From positions 1-53,482 of the forward strand of contig CATOOV010000018.1 in assembly GCA_951801955.1 (NCBI GenBank): 53,482 bases of DNA, given 5' to 3'. Within the stretch, counting starts at the first letter, position 1. Each line of letters begins with the position of its first letter. The position numbers and the translations under genes are program-made. This stretch comes from an uncultured Lachnospiraceae bacterium. Its GTDB lineage: Bacteria > Bacillota > Clostridia > Lachnospirales > Lachnospiraceae. Shown here piece by piece: positions 1-7,151 of this stretch. Under the pieces are notes generated by a model, which was given only the letters and a program-made list of their open reading frames with translations, had not been told where the DNA came from and searched no databases.

Positions 1-235
1 GCGTCTGGATGACAATGGATTCTGTGGCGTCAAGCAAATCATAATAAGTGCTTCCATACAGACGGGCGGCGTTGTCAGGGTCTTTCTCATCATCTTCAGG
101 ACTGGTAAGCGTAATGTCCTGTTCCTCCAGAACATTCTCAAAGTTCTCAACAATTTGCGCCGCAATGTCACGCGTATAGACCTGTTTTTCTGGGGTATCT
201 GCCCCTACAGTTGGCAATTCAGATTTTTCCATCAT
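1..235 (-). CDS. Partial CDS, hypothetical protein of a probable mobile element
   Basis: An open frame runs off the left edge, so only the first 78 residues are visible. It begins with two consecutive ATG codons; a GGAG ribosome site lies about 12 bases ahead of the first. The N-terminus is acidic and polar, with no signal peptide or membrane segment. I do not recognise the family. Its neighbours (a small DUF-like protein, a type I toxin and a recombinase remnant) suggest it belongs to an integrated element continuing to the left; that is inference. Confidence 0.6.
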   Translation of the reverse strand, partial: MMEKSELPTVGADTPEKQVYTRDIAAQIVENFENVLEEQDITLTSPEDDEKDPDNAARLYGSTYYDLLDATESIVIQT

Positions 236-277
236 ATTTCGTTGCACTCCTTTCGGTATGGTTGGTTTTTGGACAGC

Positions 278-304
278 AAAAAAGAGCCTGTTTACGGCTG
301 GCTC
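278..304 (-). terminator. Rho-independent terminator after the 101-aa gene
   Basis: On the minus strand a GAGCC/GGCTC stem with an 11-base loop is followed by six T. It lies 36 bases after the stop at 340 and ahead of the next gene at 235, so it probably separates the two transcripts. Confidence 0.55.
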
Positions 305-339
305 CAAAGCCGTTTTTAAGGGGAGTATGATGATTTATA

Positions 340-645
340 TCATTCATCAGCTTCAACGCTTTTAATCAGCCCCAGGGAAACAAGTATGCTGACGGTATCC
401 CTGACACCGCACATATATGAAATGTCGGCATAGCGATGATTGGATGTTAAGATACATGCCACATAATCATTTATGACCTTTCTCTGCTCGTTAGTTAAAT
501 CAAGGCCTTCATACCGCCGTTCTAGTTCCTTTTCATCCCTGCGGTCATTCAGATAAGTTTCATCTGCCCACGCTAATGCATCCCGGCTCCGGTCCATGAA
601 GTTCCCCATGCCTTTCTTAATTAATTCTTCAATCAGCTTATTCAT
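340..645 (-). CDS. Small helical protein, possibly DUF6809-like
   Basis: A 101-residue, charged, mostly helical soluble protein. I chose the ATG at 645 because an AGGAG site lies just upstream (sequence AGGAGAGGCAAATG); the frame is open 10 codons further but without a ribosome site. The N-terminal MNKLIEELIKKG and the C-terminal CGVRDTVSILVSLGLI recall the short Firmicutes proteins grouped as DUF6809, found in phages and integrative elements. That assignment is from memory and tentative. Function unknown. It stands alone, with its own terminator downstream. Confidence 0.6.
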   Translation of the reverse strand: MNKLIEELIKKGMGNFMDRSRDALAWADETYLNDRRDEKELERRYEGLDLTNEQRKVINDYVACILTSNHRYADISYMCGVRDTVSILVSLGLIKSVEADE

Positions 646-754
646 TTGCCTCTCCTTTGGGTGGTTATATTTCACAAATGCACCCGTGTTCTTTTTTACT
701 GTTGTTCATGTGGAAAAATATTTACGGAGAAATCCAAAGAGTGGAAAAAGCAGA

Positions 755-783
755 TTGCCGAATGGGATAAGGTATGCTATAAT
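755..783 (+). promoter_or_regulatory. Promoter of the holin-like toxin gene
   Basis: TTGCCG at 755-760 and a perfect TATAAT at 778-783 are separated by exactly 17 bases. The predicted transcript starts near 790, giving a leader of about 60 bases before the toxin ATG at 853. Confidence 0.75.
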
Positions 784-806
784 TTGTTCCAGAGCAGTCG
801 CGTTAC

Positions 807-1016
807 AAGGTGGTAGCCTCCCTAACTTCACAAAAGAAGGGAGGTGACGCGTATGAATACATACCAGATTTTAAGCCTGTTGTTTTTGGGCGGTAATTTT
901 CTTATTGCGTTGCTTTCCTATATTGATAGGAATAACAAGCGAAAATAAATAAGCCTACCTTGCTAACTTGGCCGGTTACAGGTAGGCTTATTGCCAACTT
1001 TGGAGGCTAACCACTT
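807..1016. repeat. Inverted repeats flanking the toxin gene
   Basis: The leader segment AAGGTGGTAGCCTCC (807-821) is complementary, with a small bulge, to GGAGGCTAACCACTT (1002-1016) beyond the gene. A second, perfect 13-base pair (948-960 and 980-992) forms a terminator-like hairpin right after the stop codon. Pairing of mRNA ends and an overlapping antisense RNA are typical of type I toxin modules. I see the repeats; the regulatory role is inferred. Confidence 0.6.
853..948 (+). CDS. Putative holin-like toxin (type I toxin-antitoxin family)
   Basis: A 31-residue peptide with an N-terminal hydrophobic helix (residues about 4-24) followed by a polar, basic tail ending YIDRNNKRK. The very strong ribosome site AGGGAGGTGA sits 6 bases before the ATG. 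Size, single helix and tail match the 'putative holin-like toxin' (Hol-Tox) peptides of Firmicutes, membrane-active and normally silenced by an antisense RNA. The promoter, hairpin after the stop and flanking complementary repeats support this. The antisense RNA is not demonstrated; a minus-strand start near 1040 is possible. Confidence 0.8.
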   Translation: MNTYQILSLLFLGGNFLIALLSYIDRNNKRK

Positions 1017-1176
1017 TGTGGGCGGCTACTCCTTTTCTATAATATAACATTTCTGAATCTGGAAATCAACATTTTTTTGAAATCATGGAAGATTATACAG
1101 CTTGCAAAACCCATACTATATTCAAAGATGATTCCTTACAGGTTCAAAACATAACTGCCATCAGTAAAGGTATTTA

Positions 1177-1587
1177 TCAAAATCCATCATTTCTTTTTAA
1201 ACAGGTAATGACACTTGCCTGTATATATTCTGCATTGATGAACAAACACTTTCCCCTAGCTTCCTGTCGCTCATTCTTTGCCTTATAATCGTATATAAAG
1301 ATAGGAAACACTGTCGGTAAGATGCTCGAATTAGAGACCTGTTCACCATTGAATGGGTCAAATATGTTGTTTGATACAATAAAAATAATCTTAACGCCAC
1401 ACTCCCTGCATATGGTCTGCAAATAGCCGTCTACCTCTGTTGAACGACACAGTCTGCTCTCGTCTTTCGCAATGATATATTGGATATCCCCCTGCAATAC
1501 TCTTTCAATCATTACACTGAACTCAGGGCACCTGTTCGTTGCACCGCTGATACCGTTGTTTACATATTTTCCCTGTCGGGCAATCAT
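1177..1587 (-). pseudogene. Remnant of a serine recombinase catalytic domain
   Basis: The open frame of about 136 codons contains the middle of a resolvase/invertase catalytic domain: NNGISG, then PEFSVMIERVLQGDIQYIIAKDESRLCRS, here described by its key parts GISG, DESRL and the following R, then an ECGVKIIFI strand. The N-terminal segment with the catalytic serine (normally YxRxSxxxQ) is missing, and there is no DNA-binding domain. No convincing ribosome site precedes it. I read it as a decayed integrase of the element on the left side of the window. Confidence 0.6.
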
Positions 1588-1646
1588 AATGTTGAAATGA
1601 TAAAAACATGGAAAATTCTATTATTTCTCACATATATATCCTATCA

Positions 1647-2480
1647 CTAAAGTCTCAAAGATTCTCTATTTATTCCTTTATCATTTAAAATTCTTAAAAT
1701 TTCCTCTTTATCCTGATACGGAATAACAATCTTATCAATAAATCTCGATGTGGATATCGTTAGTGGAATATCAGCCAATTCATTTGTAATAGTCACTAAA
1801 GGGATATTTCTACTCATAGCACGAGTATCTCTCCCCACTGTTTTATTGCCTTGAACAAAAAACACCCCCTCCTGGCTATACATACGCAAATTCGACTCTC
1901 TTAAATTTTCCATTTCTTCTTTTGTTGGTGCAATCATAAAACCATGTTCTGCCCATGATAATATCCTTAGAGCCAATTTTTCACATTCCACTGAAGTATA
2001 CTCATGATATTTGCCTAAAAATGAATTTACAAATTCATCTACTTTCATTGCTTTCTCAAGTTTTGCTATTTCCATTATAAGCTTAACATCACAAATATCA
2101 CAACGTCTCCCGAAATATGAACAACAATAAACCACTCCATCTTCATTCATGTGCTTTTCGCTTGCGCAAGCGAAATACAAAGCCACATCTTTGCTGGTGG
2201 TAAAGTCTAATAATCTGGTAGGTTTTCCATAATGCTGCATGTATGCAATATTTTCAAATACCGAATAATTTTCATTCCAAACTGCATTCTTTAAAAATAT
2301 ATCATTATCATTTATCTTTTTTACTCCGTTTTCCTTCTCCTTTTCTATTTCTCGCTGAAGCGTTGATTTCAAAGCCCAGTTACTTGATTGACCTCTATAA
2401 AACACATCAAGATTATGATTTGCTGCTTTCGCTTCCCTATAGTATTGATTGCATCTCTCAATAATACTTTTATATTCCAT
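1647..2480 (-). CDS. FRG-domain protein
   Basis: A 277-residue soluble protein whose ATG follows a GGAGATG ribosome site. It carries the FRG signature: FYRGQ at residues 27-31, MQHYGKPTRLLDFT at 81-94, then ALYFACA around 100-106. FRG domains occur alone or in larger proteins in bacteria and phages; their activity is poorly known and they often sit in accessory or defence-rich regions. The rest has no recognisable domain. Genes on both sides are unrelated, so it is probably transcribed alone. It marks the right end of the accessory block. Confidence 0.8.
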   Translation of the reverse strand: MEYKSIIERCNQYYREAKAANHNLDVFYRGQSSNWALKSTLQREIEKEKENGVKKINDNDIFLKNAVWNENYSVFENIAYMQHYGKPTRLLDFTTSKDVALYFACASEKHMNEDGVVYCCSYFGRRCDICDVKLIMEIAKLEKAMKVDEFVNSFLGKYHEYTSVECEKLALRILSWAEHGFMIAPTKEEMENLRESNLRMYSQEGVFFVQGNKTVGRDTRAMSRNIPLVTITNELADIPLTISTSRFIDKIVIPYQDKEEILRILNDKGINRESLRL

Positions 2481-2612
2481 TTTTCATCTCCGTTTTTTAC
2501 AATCTCTTAATGTATTATACACATCAATTATAAAGCTTTTTAGTTTTCATATCCAACTTATTTACTAATTTAACACACATTCACATATGTTGAAAACACC
2601 AAATCTGTCAGA

Positions 2613-2957
2613 TTATATCATATTAAAATGCCTAAATGCCTTCATAATCGCTTTTTCTTTCTCCGGCGGGCATTTCGGCACACGGCTTTTATCTTCGCCC
2701 ATATTATAATTCAGACGCTTCTCCAAACCACATTTGTCTTTTATTTGTGCCACATACAGAGACGATACCTTTAGCCCATACTCTGATTTTATCCACTCTT
2801 TGATTTCCGTATAGGTTGCAAAACCCTTTACATCTTTCAAAAATTCGTTATCTTTCGGCTCATAATCGTCGTAAGCATACACGATATTTTTTGTGTTACT
2901 ATTTCCTACCCAAAAGGACGCATGTCTCCACATGTACTGTGTGAGGGAACATGTCAA
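2613..2957 (-). pseudogene. Out-of-frame C-terminal tail normally attached to RlmD
   Basis: This frame overlaps the last 59 bases of rlmD in the +1 frame and continues about 95 codons beyond its stop. The distal part contains ATYTEIKEWI, YGLKVSSLYVAQIKDKCGL and CPPEKEKAIMKAFRHFNMI; I recognise this as the extension fused to RlmD and some other methyltransferases in clostridia. There is no ribosome site for independent translation. Either the tail was split off by a single-base frameshift near the rlmD stop (AAA TAG), or a +1 ribosomal shift joins them. The tail coding is otherwise intact, which suggests recent loss or real use. Confidence 0.6.
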
Positions 2958-4395
2958 CTGCCTGAATCTGTTTTATCTCATACTCCTTCTCACACAGATA
3001 TTTCAAATCCCTTGCAAGTGTCGCCGAATCACAACTTATGTACACTACCCTATCTGGTCTCATTTTAAGAATCGTTTCCAAGCATTTTTCATCACAGCCC
3101 TTTCTGGGCGGATCTACCACAATTACATCTGGATGCCTCATTTCCGTTAAATTCAATTGCCCTTTGGAAATAGCTGCGCCTTTTTCCAGACAATTTGAAG
3201 CCTTCAGCTCTTTCTCCAGCTGCCTGAAGTTATCTGTATCTGCGTCAATTTCTGCATTGTAGAATTGTGGCAGTACCTCTTCTGCTTTCCCCACAAAAAA
3301 TTGTACGTTTTCTATCTTGTTTAATTTCGCATTCTTCCTGGCGTCCCAAACAGCAGGTTCTACAATTTCCACACCATAAACGCACTTTGCTTTCTGTGCC
3401 AGAAACAATGAAATTGTCCCAATTCCGCAGTAAAGATCCCAGACAGTTTCTTTTCCTGCCAGCCCCGCATAGTCTAAAGCTGTCTCATATAATTTTTTTG
3501 TTTGAATGGGATTTACCTGGTAAAAGGATAAGGGTGAAATCTGGTATTTGATATCCCCAATATAATCTGAAATATAATCCTGCCCCCAAAGGCAAACCAC
3601 TTCATTTCCCAAAATCACATTGGTATCCTTTTCATTGATATTCAACATGATACTGGTCATGCCCCCAATGGTTCGAAGCATTTCTACCAATTTCCCTGCC
3701 TTGGGCAGCGTATGGCTGTTCAATACCAGGCAAACCATAATTTCCCCTGTCAGAAATCCCTTTCGTATCAGCACATGCCGTACCAAACCTTTTCCTGTCT
3801 CCTCATGATAAGCTGGTATATGGTACTTTTCCATAAAAGAAATCACCAGTTCAAGTATTTTTTCATTCTCCTCTGCACCCAAATAACATTTGCGGCTGGG
3901 AATAATGTTGTGGCTCCTTACCGCATAAAATCCAGTCACAATTTTCCCATCCTTATCCACCCCTATGGGAAACTGTGCCTTATTCCGATAGAAAAAAGGC
4001 TCCTCCATGCCAATAATCGGATGGAAGAGTATACCTTGTTTCCCGTTTTCTGTTTTATGGTTAATTTGAAAACCCCCAATTCGTTCTAAATTATCTATGA
4101 CTTTTTTCTCTTTGTACTCCAACTGCCGTTTATATTCCAGTGTCTGGATCTGACAGCCGCCGCACTGGCGATAATGGTCGCACAAAGGCTGGACACGATG
4201 TGCAGAAGGCTGAATCACCTTCAGCAACCTGGCATACCCATACCGCTTTTTCATTTTCATAACCTTTACCAGTACATGGTCCCCTATCACTGCATCCTTT
4301 ACAAAAAATGCCACTCCTTCTGCCTTCCCAATGCCTTCGCCATTTACACCCATATCTTCAATTAATAATTCAAGTTCCATATTTTTTTGAAACAT
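2899..4395 (-). CDS. rlmD: 23S rRNA (uracil-5-)-methyltransferase RlmD/RumA
   Basis: 498 residues. A TRAM RNA-binding domain (about 5-62) is followed by an iron-sulfur cysteine set (C72, C78, C81 in CDHYRQCGGC plus a later Cys), the SAM-binding motif DLYCGIGTISL, DPPRKGC and the nucleophile region YISCDSATLARDL. This is the TrmA/RumA family, which makes 5-methyluridine in 23S rRNA; the exact target position is not provable here. The start at 4395 follows GAGG and lies one base after the yhaM stop, so the genes are translationally coupled. The frame stops at VETCVLLGRK, before the tail present in relatives. Confidence 0.9.
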   Translation of the reverse strand: MFQKNMELELLIEDMGVNGEGIGKAEGVAFFVKDAVIGDHVLVKVMKMKKRYGYARLLKVIQPSAHRVQPLCDHYRQCGGCQIQTLEYKRQLEYKEKKVIDNLERIGGFQINHKTENGKQGILFHPIIGMEEPFFYRNKAQFPIGVDKDGKIVTGFYAVRSHNIIPSRKCYLGAEENEKILELVISFMEKYHIPAYHEETGKGLVRHVLIRKGFLTGEIMVCLVLNSHTLPKAGKLVEMLRTIGGMTSIMLNINEKDTNVILGNEVVCLWGQDYISDYIGDIKYQISPLSFYQVNPIQTKKLYETALDYAGLAGKETVWDLYCGIGTISLFLAQKAKCVYGVEIVEPAVWDARKNAKLNKIENVQFFVGKAEEVLPQFYNAEIDADTDNFRQLEKELKASNCLEKGAAISKGQLNLTEMRHPDVIVVDPPRKGCDEKCLETILKMRPDRVVYISCDSATLARDLKYLCEKEYEIKQIQAVDMFPHTVHVETCVLLGRK

Positions 4396-4396
4396 A

Positions 4397-5344
4397 CTAT
4401 TCCTCACTTGTCTTTCGAATATTTGATTCAAATAACCGGTTATATCCCAGCCAGCCTGTATTGCCATTCCCCCCGGCAAGCGCCTCTTTCATAGTCTGCA
4501 TCTTTGCATCTGTATTATCTGCAAAACTTAGGGCGACCGCTTCGGCAAGTGCTGGTTTTTTCGGTGAACCATATTCCAATTCTCCATGATGTGAAAGGAT
4601 GCAATGCTTTAATTCATTGGCAAGCTTTACTGGAAAATTGGGAATAGTACGAATCCGTGCCCCTACCATCTCTGCGCCGATCATAATATGCCCCAAAAGC
4701 TGTCCTGCATCTGTATAATCATTTTCTGGAAATACAGATAGCTCCTCCAACTTCCCAATATCATGGAACATTGCTGCAGCCAGCAGCAAGTCTCTTTGCA
4801 GGATCGGATACATTTTTGTATAAAACTCACATAACTTTACAACGCTCAACGTATGCTCCAACAGACCTCCAACAAAGCCATGATGAACATTCTTTGCTGC
4901 ACTGTGGAACTTAAAGCGCCGCTCAAAATCCTGATCCTCCAAGAAAAATCCTGAACATAATTTTTTTAAATATGGATTTTTCATTTCCTGAATAAACTTG
5001 GTAAGTTCAAGATACATTTGATCAATATCTTTTTCACTGACTGGAAGATAATCTTTTGGGTCATATTCTCCTTCACGCACTTTGCGGATCCGTTTCACAT
5101 TTAGCTGCAAGGCACCCTGAAAACTAGTTACATCTCCAACTACATCAATATAATCCAACATGTCGAACTCATCAATTCCCTGAGAATTGGGATCCCAAAC
5201 TTTAGCATCTATGATACCTGTTTTATCCTGCAGGATCAGTGATTCATATGGTTTCCCAGCCTTAGTCAAAGCGCTCTGTTTGCTTTTACAAAGATAAATT
5301 TCTCCAACACGTTCCCCTTCCCGCAAAGTTTCAATATATTTCAT
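4397..5344 (-). CDS. yhaM: 3'-5' exoribonuclease YhaM family
   Basis: 315 residues, the normal length. The N-terminal 90 residues form an OB-fold nucleic-acid-binding domain. The catalytic HD domain has HHGFVGGLLEHT (154-165) and the metal-binding pair MFHDIGK (H194-D195). YhaM degrades RNA and DNA from the 3' end in Firmicutes. It is the middle gene of an operon with the HtrA-like gene (30 bases upstream) and rlmD (1 base downstream). The C-terminus ends normally in a charged tail. Confidence 0.9.
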   Translation of the reverse strand: MKYIETLREGERVGEIYLCKSKQSALTKAGKPYESLILQDKTGIIDAKVWDPNSQGIDEFDMLDYIDVVGDVTSFQGALQLNVKRIRKVREGEYDPKDYLPVSEKDIDQMYLELTKFIQEMKNPYLKKLCSGFFLEDQDFERRFKFHSAAKNVHHGFVGGLLEHTLSVVKLCEFYTKMYPILQRDLLLAAAMFHDIGKLEELSVFPENDYTDAGQLLGHIMIGAEMVGARIRTIPNFPVKLANELKHCILSHHGELEYGSPKKPALAEAVALSFADNTDAKMQTMKEALAGGNGNTGWLGYNRLFESNIRKTSEE

Positions 5345-5374
5345 ACTCTTACTCCTTTAAATACTTTCCATCCG

Positions 5375-6709
5375 CTACTGCAGCACACCAACTGTTACAA
5401 GACACTCTAAATCCACATATCCTTCCCCATTTTGACGCTTTATAGATACATTTAAAACATCTTCTGGTTCCTTCTCATATACTTTTTGGTAATACTGTTC
5501 CATCGAAGTTACTTCTTTTCCATTAATTGCTGTGATTACATCTGCTTCCTGAATCCCTGCTTTCATAGCAGGTGAATCTAATTCTACCGACTTTATATAT
5601 ACGCCTTTTGGAATTCCATATTTACTTGCAATATCATCAGTCACTGTACTAATCCGAAGACCCACATAAGAAATATCCTTATTATTGGACAAATCCTGAA
5701 TGACCTGTTTTAATTCAGAAATCGACAATGCCGTGATTGTATTCCGGTCATTCTGGCTGCTGTAATCCTGCAGCACCAGCCCGACAATTTTCCCTTCTAA
5801 ATTAATCAATACGCCGCTGCCATTCCCACTTCCCACAATATCCGTAGTAAAGATTGTATAATTCGTATCTATGGCAGAAACTTTATTTTGCGTAGATGTT
5901 ATGGTACCGCACAAAATGGAATAACTGGCTCCTAAAGGGCTGCCAATGGCAATGACTGTGGTCCCCTGTGTAATTGTATAAGAATTACCCAATACTGCAA
6001 CCTCAACCTGCTTCATGGTATCCTGTGGGATCTCTGTCAGAGGAACTCCTATTATAGCAATTCCCGTGTTTCCATCATATTTTTTTAACGAAGCTGAAAC
6101 TTCTGTCTTGTCAATAAAAGAAATATTGATGGTTTTGGCATCCGCTATAATTTTCTTCTCAGTCAAAATAAAAAGCTCCTCACCATTATTTCCAATTATA
6201 ATCCCTGCCGAACGGTTTTCATTCTCATAAGGCGTATCAAACCAATCCATTCCACTGGTTACCCCTGTAACTGTCACAACAGATCGGTTTGCCCGTTTTC
6301 CAACCTCATAAAGCTTATTCTGCAATTCTTGATAATCTTCCAGTTCTAGTTGTTCTTGGACCACAACCGTCTCCTTCTCTGGGGGCTGCGGCACCTCTTC
6401 TGCTTCCTGTTTTTTTTCTTCTTTCTCTGATTCCTGCCCTTCTTCTTTTTTCTCCTCTTTCTTGTCTGGTTCCTCTTCAGGAAAATCATCTCTGGGAATA
6501 CTGATGGCAGATTCTTTTTCAGGGTACAGCCAGTCCTCCATATAAGGCTTGAGCAATACAAATACAAAACAGGCTGCTGCCCCAAACATCACAGCGTATA
6601 GAAGATTATAGCATATGCGGAGTAATATCCGCCGTCTATTAATTGGTTTATCTTTTATTTTTTCCTTAATAAAAGCAAATTCCTGTTCACCCTGCTCTGG
6701 TTGCTTCAT
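5375..6709 (-). CDS. HtrA/DegP-like membrane protein, predicted inactive protease with PDZ domain
   Basis: 444 residues: cytoplasmic N-terminus, one membrane helix (about 28-53), a Lys/Glu-rich linker (62-118), a trypsin-like domain (about 135-340) and a PDZ domain (341-435). The catalytic residues are missing. The His motif TNNHVV reads TEKKII (K186), the Asp position in DGNTGIAI is G216, and the serine motif GNSGGPL reads GNGSGVL (G297 with S298 shifted one place). It therefore looks like an extracellular scaffold or peptide-binding pseudoprotease. The start follows AGGAGGGCAGTT. A good promoter lies at 6911-6939, giving a leader of about 195 bases. It is first in an operon with yhaM and rlmD. 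Confidence 0.85.
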   Translation of the reverse strand: MKQPEQGEQEFAFIKEKIKDKPINRRRILLRICYNLLYAVMFGAAACFVFVLLKPYMEDWLYPEKESAISIPRDDFPEEEPDKKEEKKEEGQESEKEEKKQEAEEVPQPPEKETVVVQEQLELEDYQELQNKLYEVGKRANRSVVTVTGVTSGMDWFDTPYENENRSAGIIIGNNGEELFILTEKKIIADAKTINISFIDKTEVSASLKKYDGNTGIAIIGVPLTEIPQDTMKQVEVAVLGNSYTITQGTTVIAIGSPLGASYSILCGTITSTQNKVSAIDTNYTIFTTDIVGSGNGSGVLINLEGKIVGLVLQDYSSQNDRNTITALSISELKQVIQDLSNNKDISYVGLRISTVTDDIASKYGIPKGVYIKSVELDSPAMKAGIQEADVITAINGKEVTSMEQYYQKVYEKEPEDVLNVSIKRQNGEGYVDLECLVTVGVLQ

Positions 6710-6910
6710 AACTGCCCTCCTGATATGTATGATAATAGATGAGGCGCCTAAAATACTGTATCATTTTATGCCTCGTGATAAATATCCTGTATGGTTTTAT
6801 TTAATATCAGCAAAATATGGCACTAAAATCTTTATATCTTTCGTGATAATCACTCACCAAAATCCCCTTCATTGATTGTCAAGGGAATAATCACACAGTA
6901 TCCACCTCTT

Positions 6911-6939
6911 ATTATACGTTTTTCCTACTATTGTTGCAA
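6911..6939 (-). promoter_or_regulatory. Promoter of the htrA-like/yhaM/rlmD operon
   Basis: On the minus strand TTGCAA (6939-6934) and TATAAT (6916-6911) have a 17-base spacer. The TTGCAA hexamer is its own reverse complement and is also the -35 of the divergent mutS2 promoter, so only one of the two can bind RNA polymerase at a time. Confidence 0.75.
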
Positions 6940-6962
6940 GATTTTTATTTATAAGGTATAAT
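6934..6962 (+). promoter_or_regulatory. Promoter of mutS2
   Basis: TTGCAA at 6934-6939 and TATAAT at 6957-6962 have a 17-base spacer. The transcript would begin near 6969 and have a leader of about 180 bases. The -35 is shared with the opposite promoter. Confidence 0.7.
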
Positions 6963-6980
6963 GTCGTCAGACATTATACC
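6955..6980. promoter_or_regulatory. Perfect palindrome over the mutS2 -10 and start site
   Basis: GGTATAATGTC and GACATTATACC are perfect inverted copies around a 4-base centre (GTCA). The left arm contains the -10 hexamer, and the right arm falls on the first transcribed bases. The position is that of an operator; a repressor bound here would block mutS2. No candidate regulator is identified. Confidence 0.5.
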
Positions 6981-7151
6981 GCCCACTGCCAAGCGGCATA
7001 GGGTACCATTCCAGGGGGTGGTTATGGTATCATATCACCAAATATAACAATCTCCCGATGAAAGATCAATCATGGTATCATATTCTCAGACATAATTCCC
7101 CTGAAAATGCACATGATAAAACAAACAATTTAAAATATAAGGAATCACATT

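Noticed and set aside
596-847. Plus-strand reading frame of 83 codons before the toxin gene
   Set aside because: It overlaps the opposite 101-aa gene and the toxin promoter, with no ribosome site.
1085-1288. Plus-strand reading frame of 67 codons
   Set aside because: No family resemblance; opposite to the recombinase remnant.
6981-7151. T-box or known riboswitch in the mutS2 leader
   Set aside because: No T-box sequence or known aptamer core was found, only short imperfect repeats.
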